A stretch of 64,000 nt of DNA from Symbiodinium natans (GCA_905221605.1 CAJNDS010000569.1:126001-190000); one strand, 5' to 3'. Positions 25,379-38,086 are shown, counted from the stretch's first letter. Notes: generated from the sequence alone by a model not told the origin. Program-made: numbers and translations.

Positions 25379-27271
25379 ATTTGGCACCTTGTGACGTAGC
25401 CGTGGCTAGACCGCTAGCTTGGCGACGTGCAAGCTACCCTGGGTGTCGATTTTGGTGACTTGCACCTGCTGGAAAGGAGCCTACCGATCAAGTCGATCCA
25501 CTTCGCCCACTGACATGATAGCAATGCATCGACTTGCTCAGAGTCAAGTTGCCGTCAGCGAACCAGGCTCACTAAACTGGAGTCGAGGTCCTGACTAAGC
25601 TCTGCCTCCAGAAAGTGTACGATGTCAACATGATCCAAGCTACCAGAATCTACGGCGCTGACCAGGACGAGGCCAACATCTGGGGAGAGAGACGGACAAT
25701 GCGATCCAGCATGTGGAGGTCTGCCAGACTGGGGTTGAAGGCCCGCGTTGTCCAACGATGGCTGTCACGGATCCCGTTTTGAGGCATCTGAATCCATGCA
25801 GCTTTTAAGCTGCTACGGGATATCCTGCCTCCAAGGCGCACTTACTTCTGAGGGCAGCAGAAAACCGCTACAGCACCGCTACAAATTTAATTACATGGGC
25901 ATCGCAAACAAACTTCTTCTGGGACATAACCCGGAAACCCGACACGGCTGTAGCAATACACTGGTGCGGCACCAGGAGACCTGGACCTAATTTGGCACCT
26001 CGTGACGTAGCCGTGGCTAAACCGCTAGCTTGGCGAAGCGCAATCTACCCCGGGTGTCGATTTTGGTGACTTGCACCTACTGGAAAGGAGCCAATGTATT
26101 TACCGCTTTAGTTCGGGATCCTGCGCTTCTAGAAACGAGCCTACCGATCAAGTCGATCCACTTCGCCCACTGACAAGATAGCAATGCGTCGACTTGCTCA
26201 GAGTCAAGTTGCCGTCAGCGAACACAGGCTCACTAAACTGGAGTCCAGGCCCTGACTAAGCTCTGCCTCCAGAAAGTGTACGATGTCAACATGATCCAAG
26301 CTAACAGAATCTACAGCGCTGACCAGGACGAGGCCAACATCTGGGGAGAGAGACGGATAACGCGATCCAGCATGTGGATTTCTGCCACCGCGTTGTCCAA
26401 CGATGGCTGTCACGGATCCCGTTTTGAGGCATCTGAATCCATGCAGCTTTTAAGCTGCTACGGGATATCCTGCCTCCAAGGCGCACTTACTTCTGAGGGC
26501 AGCACAAAACCGCTTCAGCACCGCTACAAATTTGATTACATGGGCATCGCAAACAAACTTCTTCTGGGACATAACCCGGAAACCCGACACGGCTGTAGCA
26601 ATACACTGGTGCAGCACCAGGAGACCTGGACCTAATGTGGCACCTTGTGACATAGCCATGGCTAAACCGCTAGCTTGGCGAAGCGCCATCTACCCCGGGT
26701 GTCGATTTTGGTGACTTGCACCTACTGGAAAGGAGCCAATGTATTTACCGCTTTAGTTCGGGATCCTGCGCTTCTAGAAACGAGCCTACCGATCAAGTCG
26801 ATCCACTTCGCCCACTGACAAGATAGCAATGCGTCGACTTGCTCAGAGTCAAGCTGCCGTCAGCGAACACGGCTCACTAAACTGGAGTCCAGGCCCTGAC
26901 TAAGCTCTGCCTCCAGAAAGTGTACGATGTCAACATGATCCAAGCTACCAGAATCTACAGCGCTGACCAGGACGAGGCCAACATCTGGGGAGAGAGACGG
27001 ATAACGCGATCCAGCATGTGGATTTCTGCCACCGCGTTGCCCAACGATGGCTGTCACGGATCCCGTTTTGAGGCATCTGAATCCATGCAGCTTTTAAGCT
27101 GCTACGGGATATCCTGCCTCCAAGGCGCACTTACTTCTGAGGGCAGCACAGAACCGCTACAGCACCGCTACAAATTTGATTACATGAGCATCGCAAACAA
27201 ATAACTTCTTGTGGGACATAACCCGAATCCTGACACGGTTGTAGCAACACACTGGTGCGGCACCAGGAGAC
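25379..27271. repeat. Three tandem copies of a 0.61-0.65 kb repeat
   Basis: Direct copies start at 25379, 25989 and 26634, each with AATTTGGCACC or a close variant, and end near 25988, 26633 and 27271. Copies 2 and 3 share an extra segment near 26092-26140 and 26737-26785 that copy 1 lacks. Copy 1 has a private insertion near 25710-25745. Copies 2 and 3 are near-identical and so the most recent duplication. On the minus strand each copy keeps a decayed ankyrin-like word (DHVDIVHFLEAELSQ) and, in another frame, LKAAWIQMPQNGIRDSHRW. The unit therefore seems to come from an ankyrin-type coding region. No complete frame survives. Confidence 0.9.
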
Positions 27272-30200
27272 CTGTGCGCCAGAGGACACCCCTGACTCCA
27301 CGCCCGCAAGGGAATGAGCTGAGAGTCGGCCGTTGGGGAACTCCCCTCCCTCAGTCGGTGTAAAGCTGGTGCAGCTGATCCACCTGAGTCACTGGTGCTC
27401 ACGGAGGTGTGCATTGCCGTCAATGCCTGCGGCCAACTGAGAACTTTTTGCGAGTTCTGGAGGTTGGCCCAGCGCAATGAGAGTGCACCGCGACTCCCGC
27501 CACATTGCAACAAGAGTCCGAGCACGTGCACGGCATGTTGACAGGGCAGCGCATGAGCCTTCAAATGACACAGCCCGAGCCCGAGGGCTTGAAGGCCTGA
27601 GGGTCTAAAGTGTTGGGGCTTAGGCCAGCTTAGGGTGCGTGGGGTTCAAGGCCCTCGCGCTGTCCCGCATGCAGGCTGCTAAACACTAGCTGATCAGGCG
27701 CTCATGATGCAGCACTGAATTGACTTGCACTTAGCATAGTGGCGCCGCGCCGGGAGTGCTCATTCGGATTGATCGCCGGCGTCGACTTCAACTCATGAGA
27801 GTGCTGACAGCAAGGCGTGTAATCCGGACAAAAGGAAAGGCAAGGAAACCGAACAGCTGGGACGCCGCAACCATACACGTAGGGTGAGCATCGTGTGTCC
27901 ACGGACCGCCGGGTCTGACATCTGACTACTGTTAGTCACAAGCGAGCATGAAGTGACATCATGTAACAGCTTCAGGAGCTCCCTGCAGGTCCAGGCAATG
28001 GACCACCTTGCTTTCTTGCCGTTGGCGCGGTGATCAGAACGTGCAAGCCCGTCGAAAGTCCATGGAAGTGAGATTTGATGTTTGAGACAACTGCTTGGTG
28101 GCGTGCGCTGTGCGTCTCAGACTGTCGCGGATGTTGCTGACTTTTCGGCCATCTCGGGGAATTTTCTCAACCGCCCATGAGTCGTAGAAGTTGAGCTAAG
28201 AACTTGGGAAGAAATGCATGTGCATTTTCTGAAAAAGCCCTACACTGCAAGTACGTAGTGTCGATACGCCAGAGGTCTTGCTGTCGGGCAGCCTATCTGC
28301 GATGGGTGTATCTGGAATTTCCAGACACGAGCTCGCATACGTGCAAGGCGTCCCATCGAGCTCAAGACATCAAATGTTGGCGAGCTCCTAGGTTCTGAGC
28401 TCTATTTCTATGACCAGGTTGCACAACACTCTGTGTTCTCATGGCTTCGCCAGCTTGCTTCACCACTCGAGTGGGTGGATGGTGCGACACGTTGGTTGTG
28501 TGTACAGCCAAGATGTTGCCGCAAGCAGTCTAGAAAATGTGCTCATGGCGCAGTCCCAAGTGACTTGCGTCAGGATCCCGGCAGTTCTGCTACACTGGCC
28601 GGTGATCCTGCAGGGTAGAGGAGTTATGACGCTGGCGCAACAACCCGTGGGCGGCAGCGCAGCTGGCAAACAGCACTTAAGTCCTTGCAATCATTGCTGC
28701 GTGTAGGGGCCGGCACATGCTTGAAAAATGGCTTATTCTACTCGATCTGGTTAAAACTCCTCAGTCTTTCGTAGAAGGCTGTCGCCCAAAAGGGCATATT
28801 GGGCATTGTTATTTTGCAGCGCGGCATGCCTTAGCACATGACCCCAACATGTTCGCGTCGTGTCCCACTGTGTTGGTTCTATAAGCTGTCTGCCGCCGCT
28901 TCGAAACAACGGTGTATTAACCCGAAGCGCTAGCCTCCGCGCCTTGAAGACATGCCTGACCCCACCTGCATCTGAGGATGCTTTGCACCAGTCCGAGTGC
29001 GAGTGGAAATCTCTGGAGCATCATATCAGGACGGGATCCTGCCGCAACAAGCAGCAGCGAGAATGAACGCATCTACATCCACAAGCAGGACCGTGCTGGA
29101 TGCCTGTAGGAACATTCCTACATCACGGATCATGGATCATGACAGGGATCAGGGAGCTACTGTATTCATGGCTTATTTTTGCAGTGACAGGACTCGGCCC
29201 AGGCCTAGCAAACCTTCCCTGCAGTCATAAACAGAAGATCCTACAAGCATGTCATTCAGCTGTCCTGCTACATCCCTTCAAGATGCCTCAAGGCCCGGCA
29301 AGCCAGCAGGGAATCCCAACTATGGGACAAAAACGATGTCAAAGCTCTTGAATGGCAAAACCCAAAAAACCCGAAGCCCCTCCCTCTTTCCACGCAACTG
29401 CACAACCAAAGCTTCAAGCCAGGAAAGGTCGGCGCTCCTCTCACGCGCCGATCAGCGGCACTTCGCAGGGGCTTCCCCGGTTCTGACCGTTGCCGGCACC
29501 ACGTGTGGGCCTAGGATTCCGACAGTGGTGCACCGGGTCATGTGGGTTCTCCAGACGCCTGTTGTTCAGACTGGGTTGAAGACTCTGTTGGAACATCGAG
29601 GCGGACAGGCGTACGGGCCATGGCTGACCTCACTTACCAGACCGACTTCCTAAATGAGAGTAGCCTGACCTAGACTTGCGGGCTGATCAGTATCACTCTT
29701 GAGGGCCTTATTTGAATAATACACATATTTCTCCTACAGTGGCCTTTAAACAGATCCCATAAATTCGAACAACCCTCACTTCTCACTTGTAGACTTATGG
29801 CCGTGTTTCCTGCCGAGCCAGAGGTCGCGGGACGGTTTTCTTAAGAAACAGAAAGTTCCCGCGACATACAGGCTCGTGTAGCGTTTATAGGCATGAAGGC
29901 AGGAGAAGGCAAAACAGCACGCGACGCATTGCATAAACGTCAGTCACCGATGCGTTGTGTACTTTGTTCGGTTGGGCTTTGTGTGTTCTGTTCATTCGTC
30001 CAGTGCCTGAAATAGGAATTCCCTAGTGTTCGGCACAAAAGGTGCCTTGCAGCAGTTCGAAGTGTTCGCCAGTCCCGATGCTGTAAGCTGCAACGTTCCG
30101 AGGCGAACGGCATCTTCAAAAAGCCGTAAATTCATTTCGAGTTGTTCGACTGGCCCAAAAGCTGCGAATTGAAGCGCGCTCTAGGTGTCCGGAACTTCAA

Positions 30201-30410
30201 ACACCGGCAGTTGCAGCACAGAAGCCTGACCGACAAGTCCAAGTGCTTGTACTTGTATAGACTACCAGCCTAGTGTCTTTCTCGTTCAGACTGGGTTGAA
30301 GACTCTGCTGGGGCATCGAGGTTGACGTGGCCACAAGCTCGCGCCTGCTTACACTTGCGGTTGGCCTGACTGTACTTAAATTTTAAATTTGAGAGTCTGT
30401 GCTGTGCTGG
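27272..30410. other. No gene recognised; short dispersed repeats
   Basis: Only weak open frames. A 38-base direct repeat (GTTCAGACTGGGTTGAAGAC core) occurs at 29564-29601 and 30284-30321. A segment at 29803-29850 resembles one at 16220-16260 (core GTGTTTCCTGCCGAGCCA). Confidence 0.45.
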
Positions 30411-31364
30411 CTATTGCAGTGAATTGACCGATCTCCTACAAACACTGCCGCCGCCATGAACAGTAAAAGTCCGCTGCGTTCGCCGTTGAGTCTTGCTGCG
30501 TCCTACAGAAGCCAATGCTGGAGTCTTGATGCTGGAGCTGCAGTCTATGACAGGACCTTCTGAACGCAACCTGCTCCATTGCATTAGCTCCGTGACATCC
30601 CTAAACACCTCGGCGTCATGCTTCAGGTTCGTGTTCATGACCTCCACATCCTCCACCGCCACCCACGTCATCTGGCACAACTTGGAAGGCATCTGGCTCC
30701 GACAACGAGGCCAGAACCGCCGCCTCGCTTGCCGCATGCGATTGGCCGTCGAGGACTGCTCGAGCAATGGCGCACGAAGGACGTCCCGCTGCTGGCACGT
30801 CGTGACAAGCTCCTGTTGCATGGCCTCCAAGTCCCTCTTCTTGCGCTGGAACTCTTCGGCCTTGGCGTGCAACTGCAGGTGGCACTGCGCCTTGGCCAGC
30901 GCCACGCGCGCGCCGCAGTGGCACTCCACGAGCATGGCCCCCAAACGCGCGTCCACCTGAAGGTTCGCGACGTAGCCCGTGCCTGACACCCGGCACACGG
31001 GGCACTGCACCCTCCCGTTGGTCCGGCACTGTTGGAGGGCACAGGATTTGCAGAGGCTATGCACCGACTGGCATGCGAAGCCGGCGCCGCCCAAGCGCAT
31101 GGCAGGCTCGGCCAACTGGGAGCAACTGCGACAGAAAAGTGGTTGGTTGGCCTCGCATGCCTTCAACTCTGTCAGCTCTACCGATGGAAGGAGGCACTGT
31201 GCCTTCCAGCGCATCTCACCGCGGACGTCACCCAGCTCCTCCAGATTCTGCAGCTTGTGCTGTGCTGCGGCCGGTGGCTCCACGACGCGAACGTACGGGC
31301 ACAAGCAAGGGGAAGTGAGGGGAAAACAACTGACCCCAAACGGCGCCTCTGAGAAAAGGGACAT
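30411..31364 (-). CDS. RING-type zinc-finger protein (paralogue 1)
   Basis: RING fingers bind two zinc ions and usually act in E3 ubiquitin ligases. The frame carries a C3HC4-like array: CRSC, then CQSVHSLCKSCALQQC and CPVC, followed by a second Cys/His patch (VECHCGARVALAKAQCHLQLH) reminiscent of TRAF-type fingers. A coiled-coil-like segment follows (KKRDLEAMQQELVTTCQQRD). Paralogue 2 at 45 kb aligns from EELGDVRGE to the coiled coil, with spacing conserved. Paralogue 2 begins with an ATG just before EPAAMAQ; here that position is Val. I therefore used the in-frame ATG at 31364, giving 317 residues, with moderate doubt. Downstream of the coiled coil the two diverge. Ligase activity is inferred from the fold. 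Confidence 0.7.
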   Translation of the reverse strand: MSLFSEAPFGVSCFPLTSPCLCPYVRVVEPPAAAQHKLQNLEELGDVRGEMRWKAQCLLPSVELTELKACEANQPLFCRSCSQLAEPAMRLGGAGFACQSVHSLCKSCALQQCRTNGRVQCPVCRVSGTGYVANLQVDARLGAMLVECHCGARVALAKAQCHLQLHAKAEEFQRKKRDLEAMQQELVTTCQQRDVLRAPLLEQSSTANRMRQARRRFWPRCRSQMPSKLCQMTWVAVEDVEVMNTNLKHDAEVFRDVTELMQWSRLRSEGPVIDCSSSIKTPALASVGRSKTQRRTQRTFTVHGGGSVCRRSVNSLQ

Positions 31365-31585
31365 GCAAAAGGTCAAGGCGTGCCACAACCAGCAAGAACC
31401 CCACGTACAAGCTATTTCTTGGCAGGGAAATGCGACAACAATAGGGGGGCAAGAGGTCTGAGTTGTTGAAGGTCCTTCGGTAAAACCCTTGTCCTGACAT
31501 ACAACACGTATGCTCCTGACATGCGCCTTATACTAGTGCTCCGTAATCGCCGACCCCTCTCTCTCGCACTCTCTGTGTGTGTTTG

Positions 31586-31612
<27 letters not shown>
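31586..31612. repeat. (CT)n microsatellite
   Basis: Pure CT run upstream of the RING gene on its coding strand. Confidence 0.95.
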
Positions 31613-31616
<4 letters not shown>

Positions 31617-32130
31617 TCGCAGGTCGCGGGATGGCTGTCAGGGTCAGGCTTTCCAAAGTTTTGAACATCTCGACGTTCATTTGACCGGTGCCAGGACTCA
31701 GGGGCTGGATGTCAAGCGTTTTGTTCCGACGCTACCGTGTGGCCTTGCACACCGCTTTTCGATGTTCTGCTTTTCGTGGGTGTCGGAGTCGGACCGACGA
31801 AGATTGCACAAAGGAAGTCTTCAGAAGGCCGCTGGGACAGCCATCAACCTTCCCTCAAGATCCCTTCAGATGAATCCTCTGAGGCAACTGCCAGAGTTCA
31901 CGATGAGCATCCTGCAGTAGATGCTCCTGAGTGGACGACTCGCACATCACGCTCGCAGGTTCGCTGGGACCTTTGCAGAGGCGGCACAGCATGAGGCGAT
32001 GCACCAACAAGATAGAGGAGTGTCACACGAGAAGCACTTTCACAAGGAACGACACGAACAGAAGGAGAAAGATTTATTTGCTTACACATTGGGCATTTGA
32101 ATTGCAAATAGTGCAAGCGCCAACATGTCA

Positions 32131-32251
32131 GCAACGGCCCACCTTCTGGTGCTGCTTGCCAAGCGTGTCCAAGCCTGGCTCTTTGAAATTCTTGTGAATC
32201 TCAACGTCATGGGTGTAGTGAAGGGGAACCATGGAAACAGCCGACAGAAGC
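32131..32251 (-). CDS. Possible terminal exon, unrecognised protein
   Basis: After a pyrimidine-rich TTTTTTCTCAAAG, the minus strand reads QLLSAVSMVPLHYTHDVEIH and on to KVGRC with a TGA. Composition and a plausible acceptor suggest coding sequence. No upstream exon or family was found, so it could be chance. Confidence 0.3.
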
Positions 32252-34622
32252 TGCTTTGAGAAAAAATAGACTTAGAGATTCCACTTATGTGTCGAGTTGC
32301 AGGACAGGTTGCGGCCCATCCCCAACAACAAATCATATGCATCGCTGGCACCCCACGGCCACACGACTTATAAGGGCCCCAAGAGCAAAACTATGCCACA
32401 GCTGCTAGAAATGCTAAAGGCAACAAGCTCTACAAATCTATGCAAGCTCGACTCGTCGGGTGCTGCCAATCACTCCAAGAGCTAGCTTTGTGTTGGGTCG
32501 CCCAGTCCAGTATCGTGCAGTTCTGGTGCACCGACTCTTCCGTCCTTAGGCCCTAAACCCTCAACCCTATATGGAGATAAAAGCCTATTGTACACTAAAA
32601 ACCCTGATACAAACCCTATAAAGCCATAAGCCGACCGAAAGTTATGCTCTTGGAACGATCGCGGAGAGCCCTTGGAACGCGAGAGGTCTTGGGGGTGCTG
32701 TGAGAGTTGTCTTGCTCGGCTCAGGGTTAGACAGGCTGTAGGTTTTAAAACTTGCTGGCGGCTAGCTGCGCGCTTTCAAGACTCTCAAAAAATGGGCCCG
32801 GGGCCTACATGGTTTGCTCAAGCGCGCAAAGGCGAAGAATCAGCTCCTTGCTGTTTCAGTGTTAGCAAAGTGCTAAAAACTCAAAAGGCAGCCCAACAAT
32901 GCCAGGACAAACATCCCAAAGCTTCCTTCTGAGGTGGTGTCAAGTTACGCCTCCCCAAACAAAGCATACACCCAACCCCAGAACTGAACTATCATCGAGG
33001 AATGATTCTGATCTTACCTTTCCTCTGCCCCGCCTTGGGTCCCTCCAGCGCGTGGACTTGCTCGATGCCTGACTTGAAGGAAGGCTTGCGCAATCGGTGG
33101 CTGTACTTCGTCGGCGAGGCAGCTTTGTTGAGTTGTGTTCTGGGCACCCTGTGCTTGGAAATTTACACACGCTTGTGGAGGTCAGATGAAGCTTTGGACC
33201 CCGGAAGCTCATGTTGATAGTCCCGATGTTCCAGGCTCTTTTCGATCTGCATCAGGATGATTTTGGGAAGTGATGGCCTTTATGGTGCTTTGCTTTTGGG
33301 GCACAGCCCGTGTGATAGGTGCTGCAACAAGGTGCAGCACCCTGAAGGCCCAGGTTTTTTAGGTCATTCTGTTTAGATGGTAATTCATCTTCCTCTTCTA
33401 GGAGGTGGGAATCAAGCCTGGCGATGTTGTTCTGGTTCTGACTTGGGTGTATATAGACTATGTAGGACCATTCCTCGGCATTGAGCCAACGATTGTTGCT
33501 AAGTTTATTATCATATACTCTAGAGCGCCTTTTTTTGAGCTGCAGCATGCGCATTTGCCAAGAACCTGGTACAAGAGAGAGCTCAATCTCGAGCTTTGCC
33601 AAGCAGAAACGGGACAAGCTCCTTTGGCCATCCAGACACGCGTTCATTAGCATCTGAAGTGCAGCATACAATAGTGGCTTCTTTGGCAGACTGGGAGCCT
33701 TTAACAACAAAAAGGAGTCATCTACCGTGCCTACTCCAATGCTCTGCTTGCACTCCAGGGATTGCAGCTTCTACGGTTGAGCTTTTCCCAACGCCAAAAA
33801 AGTCGTCGCAGCTTATGAGCCGCCTCCTTGCAGCCTCTGCCTTGCAGCCTCTGCTCTCGGCAATCAAGCGTTGACAAGGGCCTGCAAAGGATGAGCTTCG
33901 GTGCCCGGAAGCGCAGATGCATGTCTACGAAGGCAGATAGGATGATAGGATGGAAGCACTCTGCACTCAGCAGCAGGAAACACACAACGCAGAAAGCACC
34001 TTGCCCTTCTTGGCCTTGCTTTGTGAGGTCCCCGATGCCTGCTGAAGCGCAATGATAAAGTGGTGTGACCCAGGCAAACTTATGCAAAACAAATGGAAGT
34101 TAGGTTCAAGATCCATGAAGCAGATTGCAGTCTCATCGGTACACTGCCAGGCCAGTTTGCCTGCTCTGGTACTGTACAGGGCTGGGGGACCAAATAACCG
34201 AAAACCTTCTCCTCAAGTAGGCTCGGCGGCTCAGCCAATGCAATGAAGCCGCCTTGATTCGTCTTGTTGCAAGATCAGGAGTCGTGGCCTCGCAGGGTGC
34301 GGGCAGCATCCCCCGAATTGTGCAGGCCGTTCTGCAAGTCAGATTGCTGAAGTGGACGGCCCTTTTGCATGCACAACGAGCCCTAGTGCATGCACAGTAG
34401 GTAGCCTTCTTCTTCGGCAGGGTCTTCTTTACACAGAGGACTTTCGCCTGGCATGTCAAGCTGGAGCTGTGTGTTATCAGTCTGTTTCCCGAAGGCGTGG
34501 CGAAGGTTTTTTCAGCGGAGGTGCTCTTCGAGAAGGTTGTCATTATCGTTGATCGTTGTTGTAAGGATGGATGTCGTATTGGATGTGTGATGGCGTGAGG
34601 TATGCGCGCGTGATATTATGTT
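32252..34622. other. No gene recognised; 3' side of topoisomerase gene
   Basis: Scattered short frames without domains. Telomere-like words (CCCTAAACCCTCAACCCTA) occur near 32551. The segment just below 34623 is presumably 3' untranslated sequence of the topoisomerase gene. Confidence 0.4.
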
Positions 34623-34820
34623 TTAAAGCGCGGGGTAGGGCATGGGTTGCAGCTGGGAGATGCTATGGGAGATGATGTCTGGGATGATGTCTCGGATGAA
34701 CCGTGTCGTCTGTCGTCTGCCAAGCGCTTCGCTTCGTCTTTCTCAAAGTCAAAGGTCTCACGAGGCCTTAATCGCGGCAAGAGACAACCGTTGCCAGTTT
34801 ACTCTCGTACTCTGCAGGCC
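34623..34820 (-). CDS. Topoisomerase III C-terminal exons
   Basis: Two short segments fit the TopB C-terminus. EYESKLATV (about 34816-34790) resembles the GEWExKL motif that follows LTGE. TRFIRDIIPDIISHSISQ (about 34712-34650) resembles the FMxxIxxxVxxIV tail, then TAA at 34623-34625. Splice borders between them and exon 26 are unresolved. Confidence 0.55.
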
Positions 34821-37800
34821 TTAGCACGTCGCGAGCAAGCACTCGCCACAATCCGTTCCTTGGCGACTTGGCATCTCACAGTGGCAAGGACCAACCACCC
34901 CTCTGCGTAGCCAGTGAACCACGGCAGCATAGATCTCCTTGTTCGCTGGCCCCGGTTTCGCGAGACCGTCCTCACACTAAGGCTGCTCATGCAATAAAGG
35001 GCACGAAGCAATCTCCCAACGGTCCTGTATTTGTTTGAGTCGAAGCTCCCACTCGCCTGGAGGCGAAGAGATACTAGAATGTGTGATGCCACGACATCAG
35101 ATGGCTTCACCTAACTTCATAACCTGCTCTGCTCGCCTGTCAGCTCCACAGTGGACAATTCCGGCATCTTCAGCAATCCACGGAGATCTGCGATGAACTT
35201 CACTGCCTTCCGGGCTGAAATGCCCTTGCCAAGCACACCCTTCCTGCAAACCAAAGCGTGTCATTGGACATTTCATGACAGTGTCACGGTGTCCTGATTG
35301 CTGGCCATAAGGGCACCTTTTTCGATCTTTCCGGTGGACGCGGCGGCCGAAGCATGTGTCTTAGTCGCCCATAGGATTATCAAGCCCACGTGACGCACAC
35401 CTGGAAGCTAAGCACCGGCACAATCCACTTCTGCCAGATCAGCTTCTCGATGATGGCAGCGCGCGTCGCTGAGGTACCTATGCCTTCGGCAGGTCCTACA
35501 AGTCTGTGCTGAAGAACAAACAACACCTGCGTGCAAACGGGAGCCTGCCGTGAGTGCCTGCTTGAGCTGGCCATCCGCCACCTGCTATGTAGGATAAGCC
35601 CTTCAGATCGTGCTGTGGCCTAGAGACATCTGAGGCTGCAGCAGCTTTGCTGCAAGTCTCCATGGCTGTGAGGAGGCTTGCCTGCATATGACGAGTCGCG
35701 GCCATGCCTACAAAGACTGTGCATTTCGCCTGCGTGTAGCGCTGTGGAGGCTGAGTCTCCTGCGCACAAGCAGAGAGGATCAGAAAAAATCACCTGAAAC
35801 CAGACTCGGTTCTCATGCTGTCCTTGTCGACCACTTTTGGAGCTTTCACCAAGACAACGCTTGTGCCCTGGCCACATGCATGTCCAGACATACTCAAAAT
35901 GCCAGGCGCAATACTACTAGAAGGTGAATCAGAAGAAGTTTCCTGCATGTACCATACTGCTAGATGCCGCACACATACACATACATACAATTCATACATG
36001 ATCACGCGGAGATCGATTGATTTGTTTCTTTTGCATGTTGCTACCCCCTCACCCCCCCCGTCACTCCCCCCCTCACCCACACTCACCCCCCCCCCCCCCC
36101 TCCCCCACGCCCCCACCCTCCCCCTACCCCCCCCCCCCTCCCCCCCCCCCCCTTCCCCCCCCCCCCCCCCCACAAAAAAAAAAAACCGCGTCTAAGCCAA
36201 GCCTTGGGCAAGGGCCTTGCCAGGCCCTGGCGGCCCGGCTTTCTTCCTTGCAGCAGCAGGAAGCCTCGAGCAGGATCTAAAGTTTAGGACCCGGAAGGTG
36301 TACAGTGTAGAGGGTGGCAGAGGGGTTTAGGATTTGAGTCGTTTTGATGTTTGGTTCTTTCTTCGCGTCTTCTAGGGTTCTATGCCGGGTGTAGGACCGG
36401 GGCGTATGAAAGCGTACAGCGGAACTGCTGCCGACGAAAAGTGCTGAGGATGTCGGTAACTCGGTGTAGAAGCGAAATCTGCAGCCCCAAAGGTGGGGTG
36501 GTCTCCTCAGGTCACGGGGCCCACCCCACCTAATCAACAACGTACACCCGCCCCCCCCCAACGTGATGAGGTACACCTCAAGTCGACTGTTGCCCCGCCG
36601 CAAGAAGGCTGCAAACAGTAAACAAAACTCCACGAGCTCCAGCCGGCTAGCCTTCGTGGTTCAACAACCCACAAAGCCAGGGTAGCCTGCATCCACGAGG
36701 ACGCGATCATGTGTCTTGAAGATGTAATCGCCCATCTGCAGGGGCAGCAAAAAGCAGTTGTCCGCACTTAGGATGCTCCCCCTTATACTAACAAGTCCTC
36801 AACGGGGGATGATAGTACCCCCCATTAGAATCCCTATTAAGGACTGCTAGTATAAGGGGGAACATCCCAAGTCTGCACTCATCTGCACTCGGAGTTGGTC
36901 AGCAGGTTCCACTCTGAATTGCCGATGCAGATTGGAGAATCCGGCCTGCGTGGCTCTGCTCATCACAGCGTGCTTTGCCTCAGTTGAACGCAAGTTCAAC
37001 GTCCGTTTACACTTGGCCAACTGGGACGGAACTTTCCTCTCAGCCAAAATCGCTGGTTTCTGCTCTTCTACCATGCCCCCTTCCCAACCTGCTTCAAACT
37101 TCAAACATGTATGGAGCTGCAATGGCTAAACGACAAGCCCAAGAAGACGGCAAACGCAACTGCCACGTCTTGGCAGACTCCTTGCGAGCATATGAATCAA
37201 CACTGACAAGATGCTGGAGGTAGAAACACCTCGAGAAAGTGGCGAACGATCATCTTCAGCACCTATTGGACAGGCTTTCACATGGTACACACGGCATGCG
37301 TAAGCAACTTGATGTTGAGTCTGCTACAACTCTGTGAAAATGAGCTCTTGCAAAATCACACTTGCTTGAACTTGTGTCTGCTGCTACGTGTCTCTGAGCG
37401 CATGAGCAACCAGTAATGTCAATATAACACAAGCTAGCATGCCTTGTCGTGGCTCTTGGATGTCAGCGCCTGCTTTCAAACAAGTGGCCCAACTATCGAC
37501 AAAAATAGCGCCGCTGTGTGCCTGGTCCAGCCCTTGAGAAGTCGGAATTATGGCATAGTGGTCCGTGACTTTCTTGTCATCAAAAACCCGTGCCCGAACT
37601 TTGCGAACCTTAGCAAAGCACGTGGCCGAACTGCACAACCTGTACCTGCACTGTGCCGCAGTGTGTTGCAAGGCGCACACACGCTCTGCGGCCGCCTTCA
37701 ATATCTCCGGAGTGATCTCACCTCTCGAGCCATGCGCTTCACAAGTCGGAAGAATCACCCACTGAGCCGAAGTCGAGTCTCCTTGGCTTGTACCCTTACG

Positions 37801-38048
37801 GGCAGCATCTTTGAGCATCTTCTCGATCAGGAGCTCGTGGTCGTTCGGCACATACCGCGAGTCCGTCCGCCTCGGCTTCCCAGTGACATGTCCAGCATCA
37901 GCTACGCACAAAGACGTCAGCTGCACTGCTCCTACTATTACTGCTGCTAGTATTCTACCTCTTACCTCCTACCCCTTCTACTCCTTCTACTCCTACTACT
38001 CCTACTGCTCCGACTACTCCTCCTCCACCCCCTCCTCCTCCTCCTCCG

Positions 38049-38086
<38 letters not shown>

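Noticed and set aside
35790-36280. Gly- or Pro-rich frames
   Set aside because: Translations of the C tract in the topoisomerase intron.
36932-37129. Plus-strand frame KFNVRLHLANWDGTFLSAKI
   Set aside because: It is the complement of topoisomerase exon 37020-36979, which fits the TopB motif order on the minus strand.
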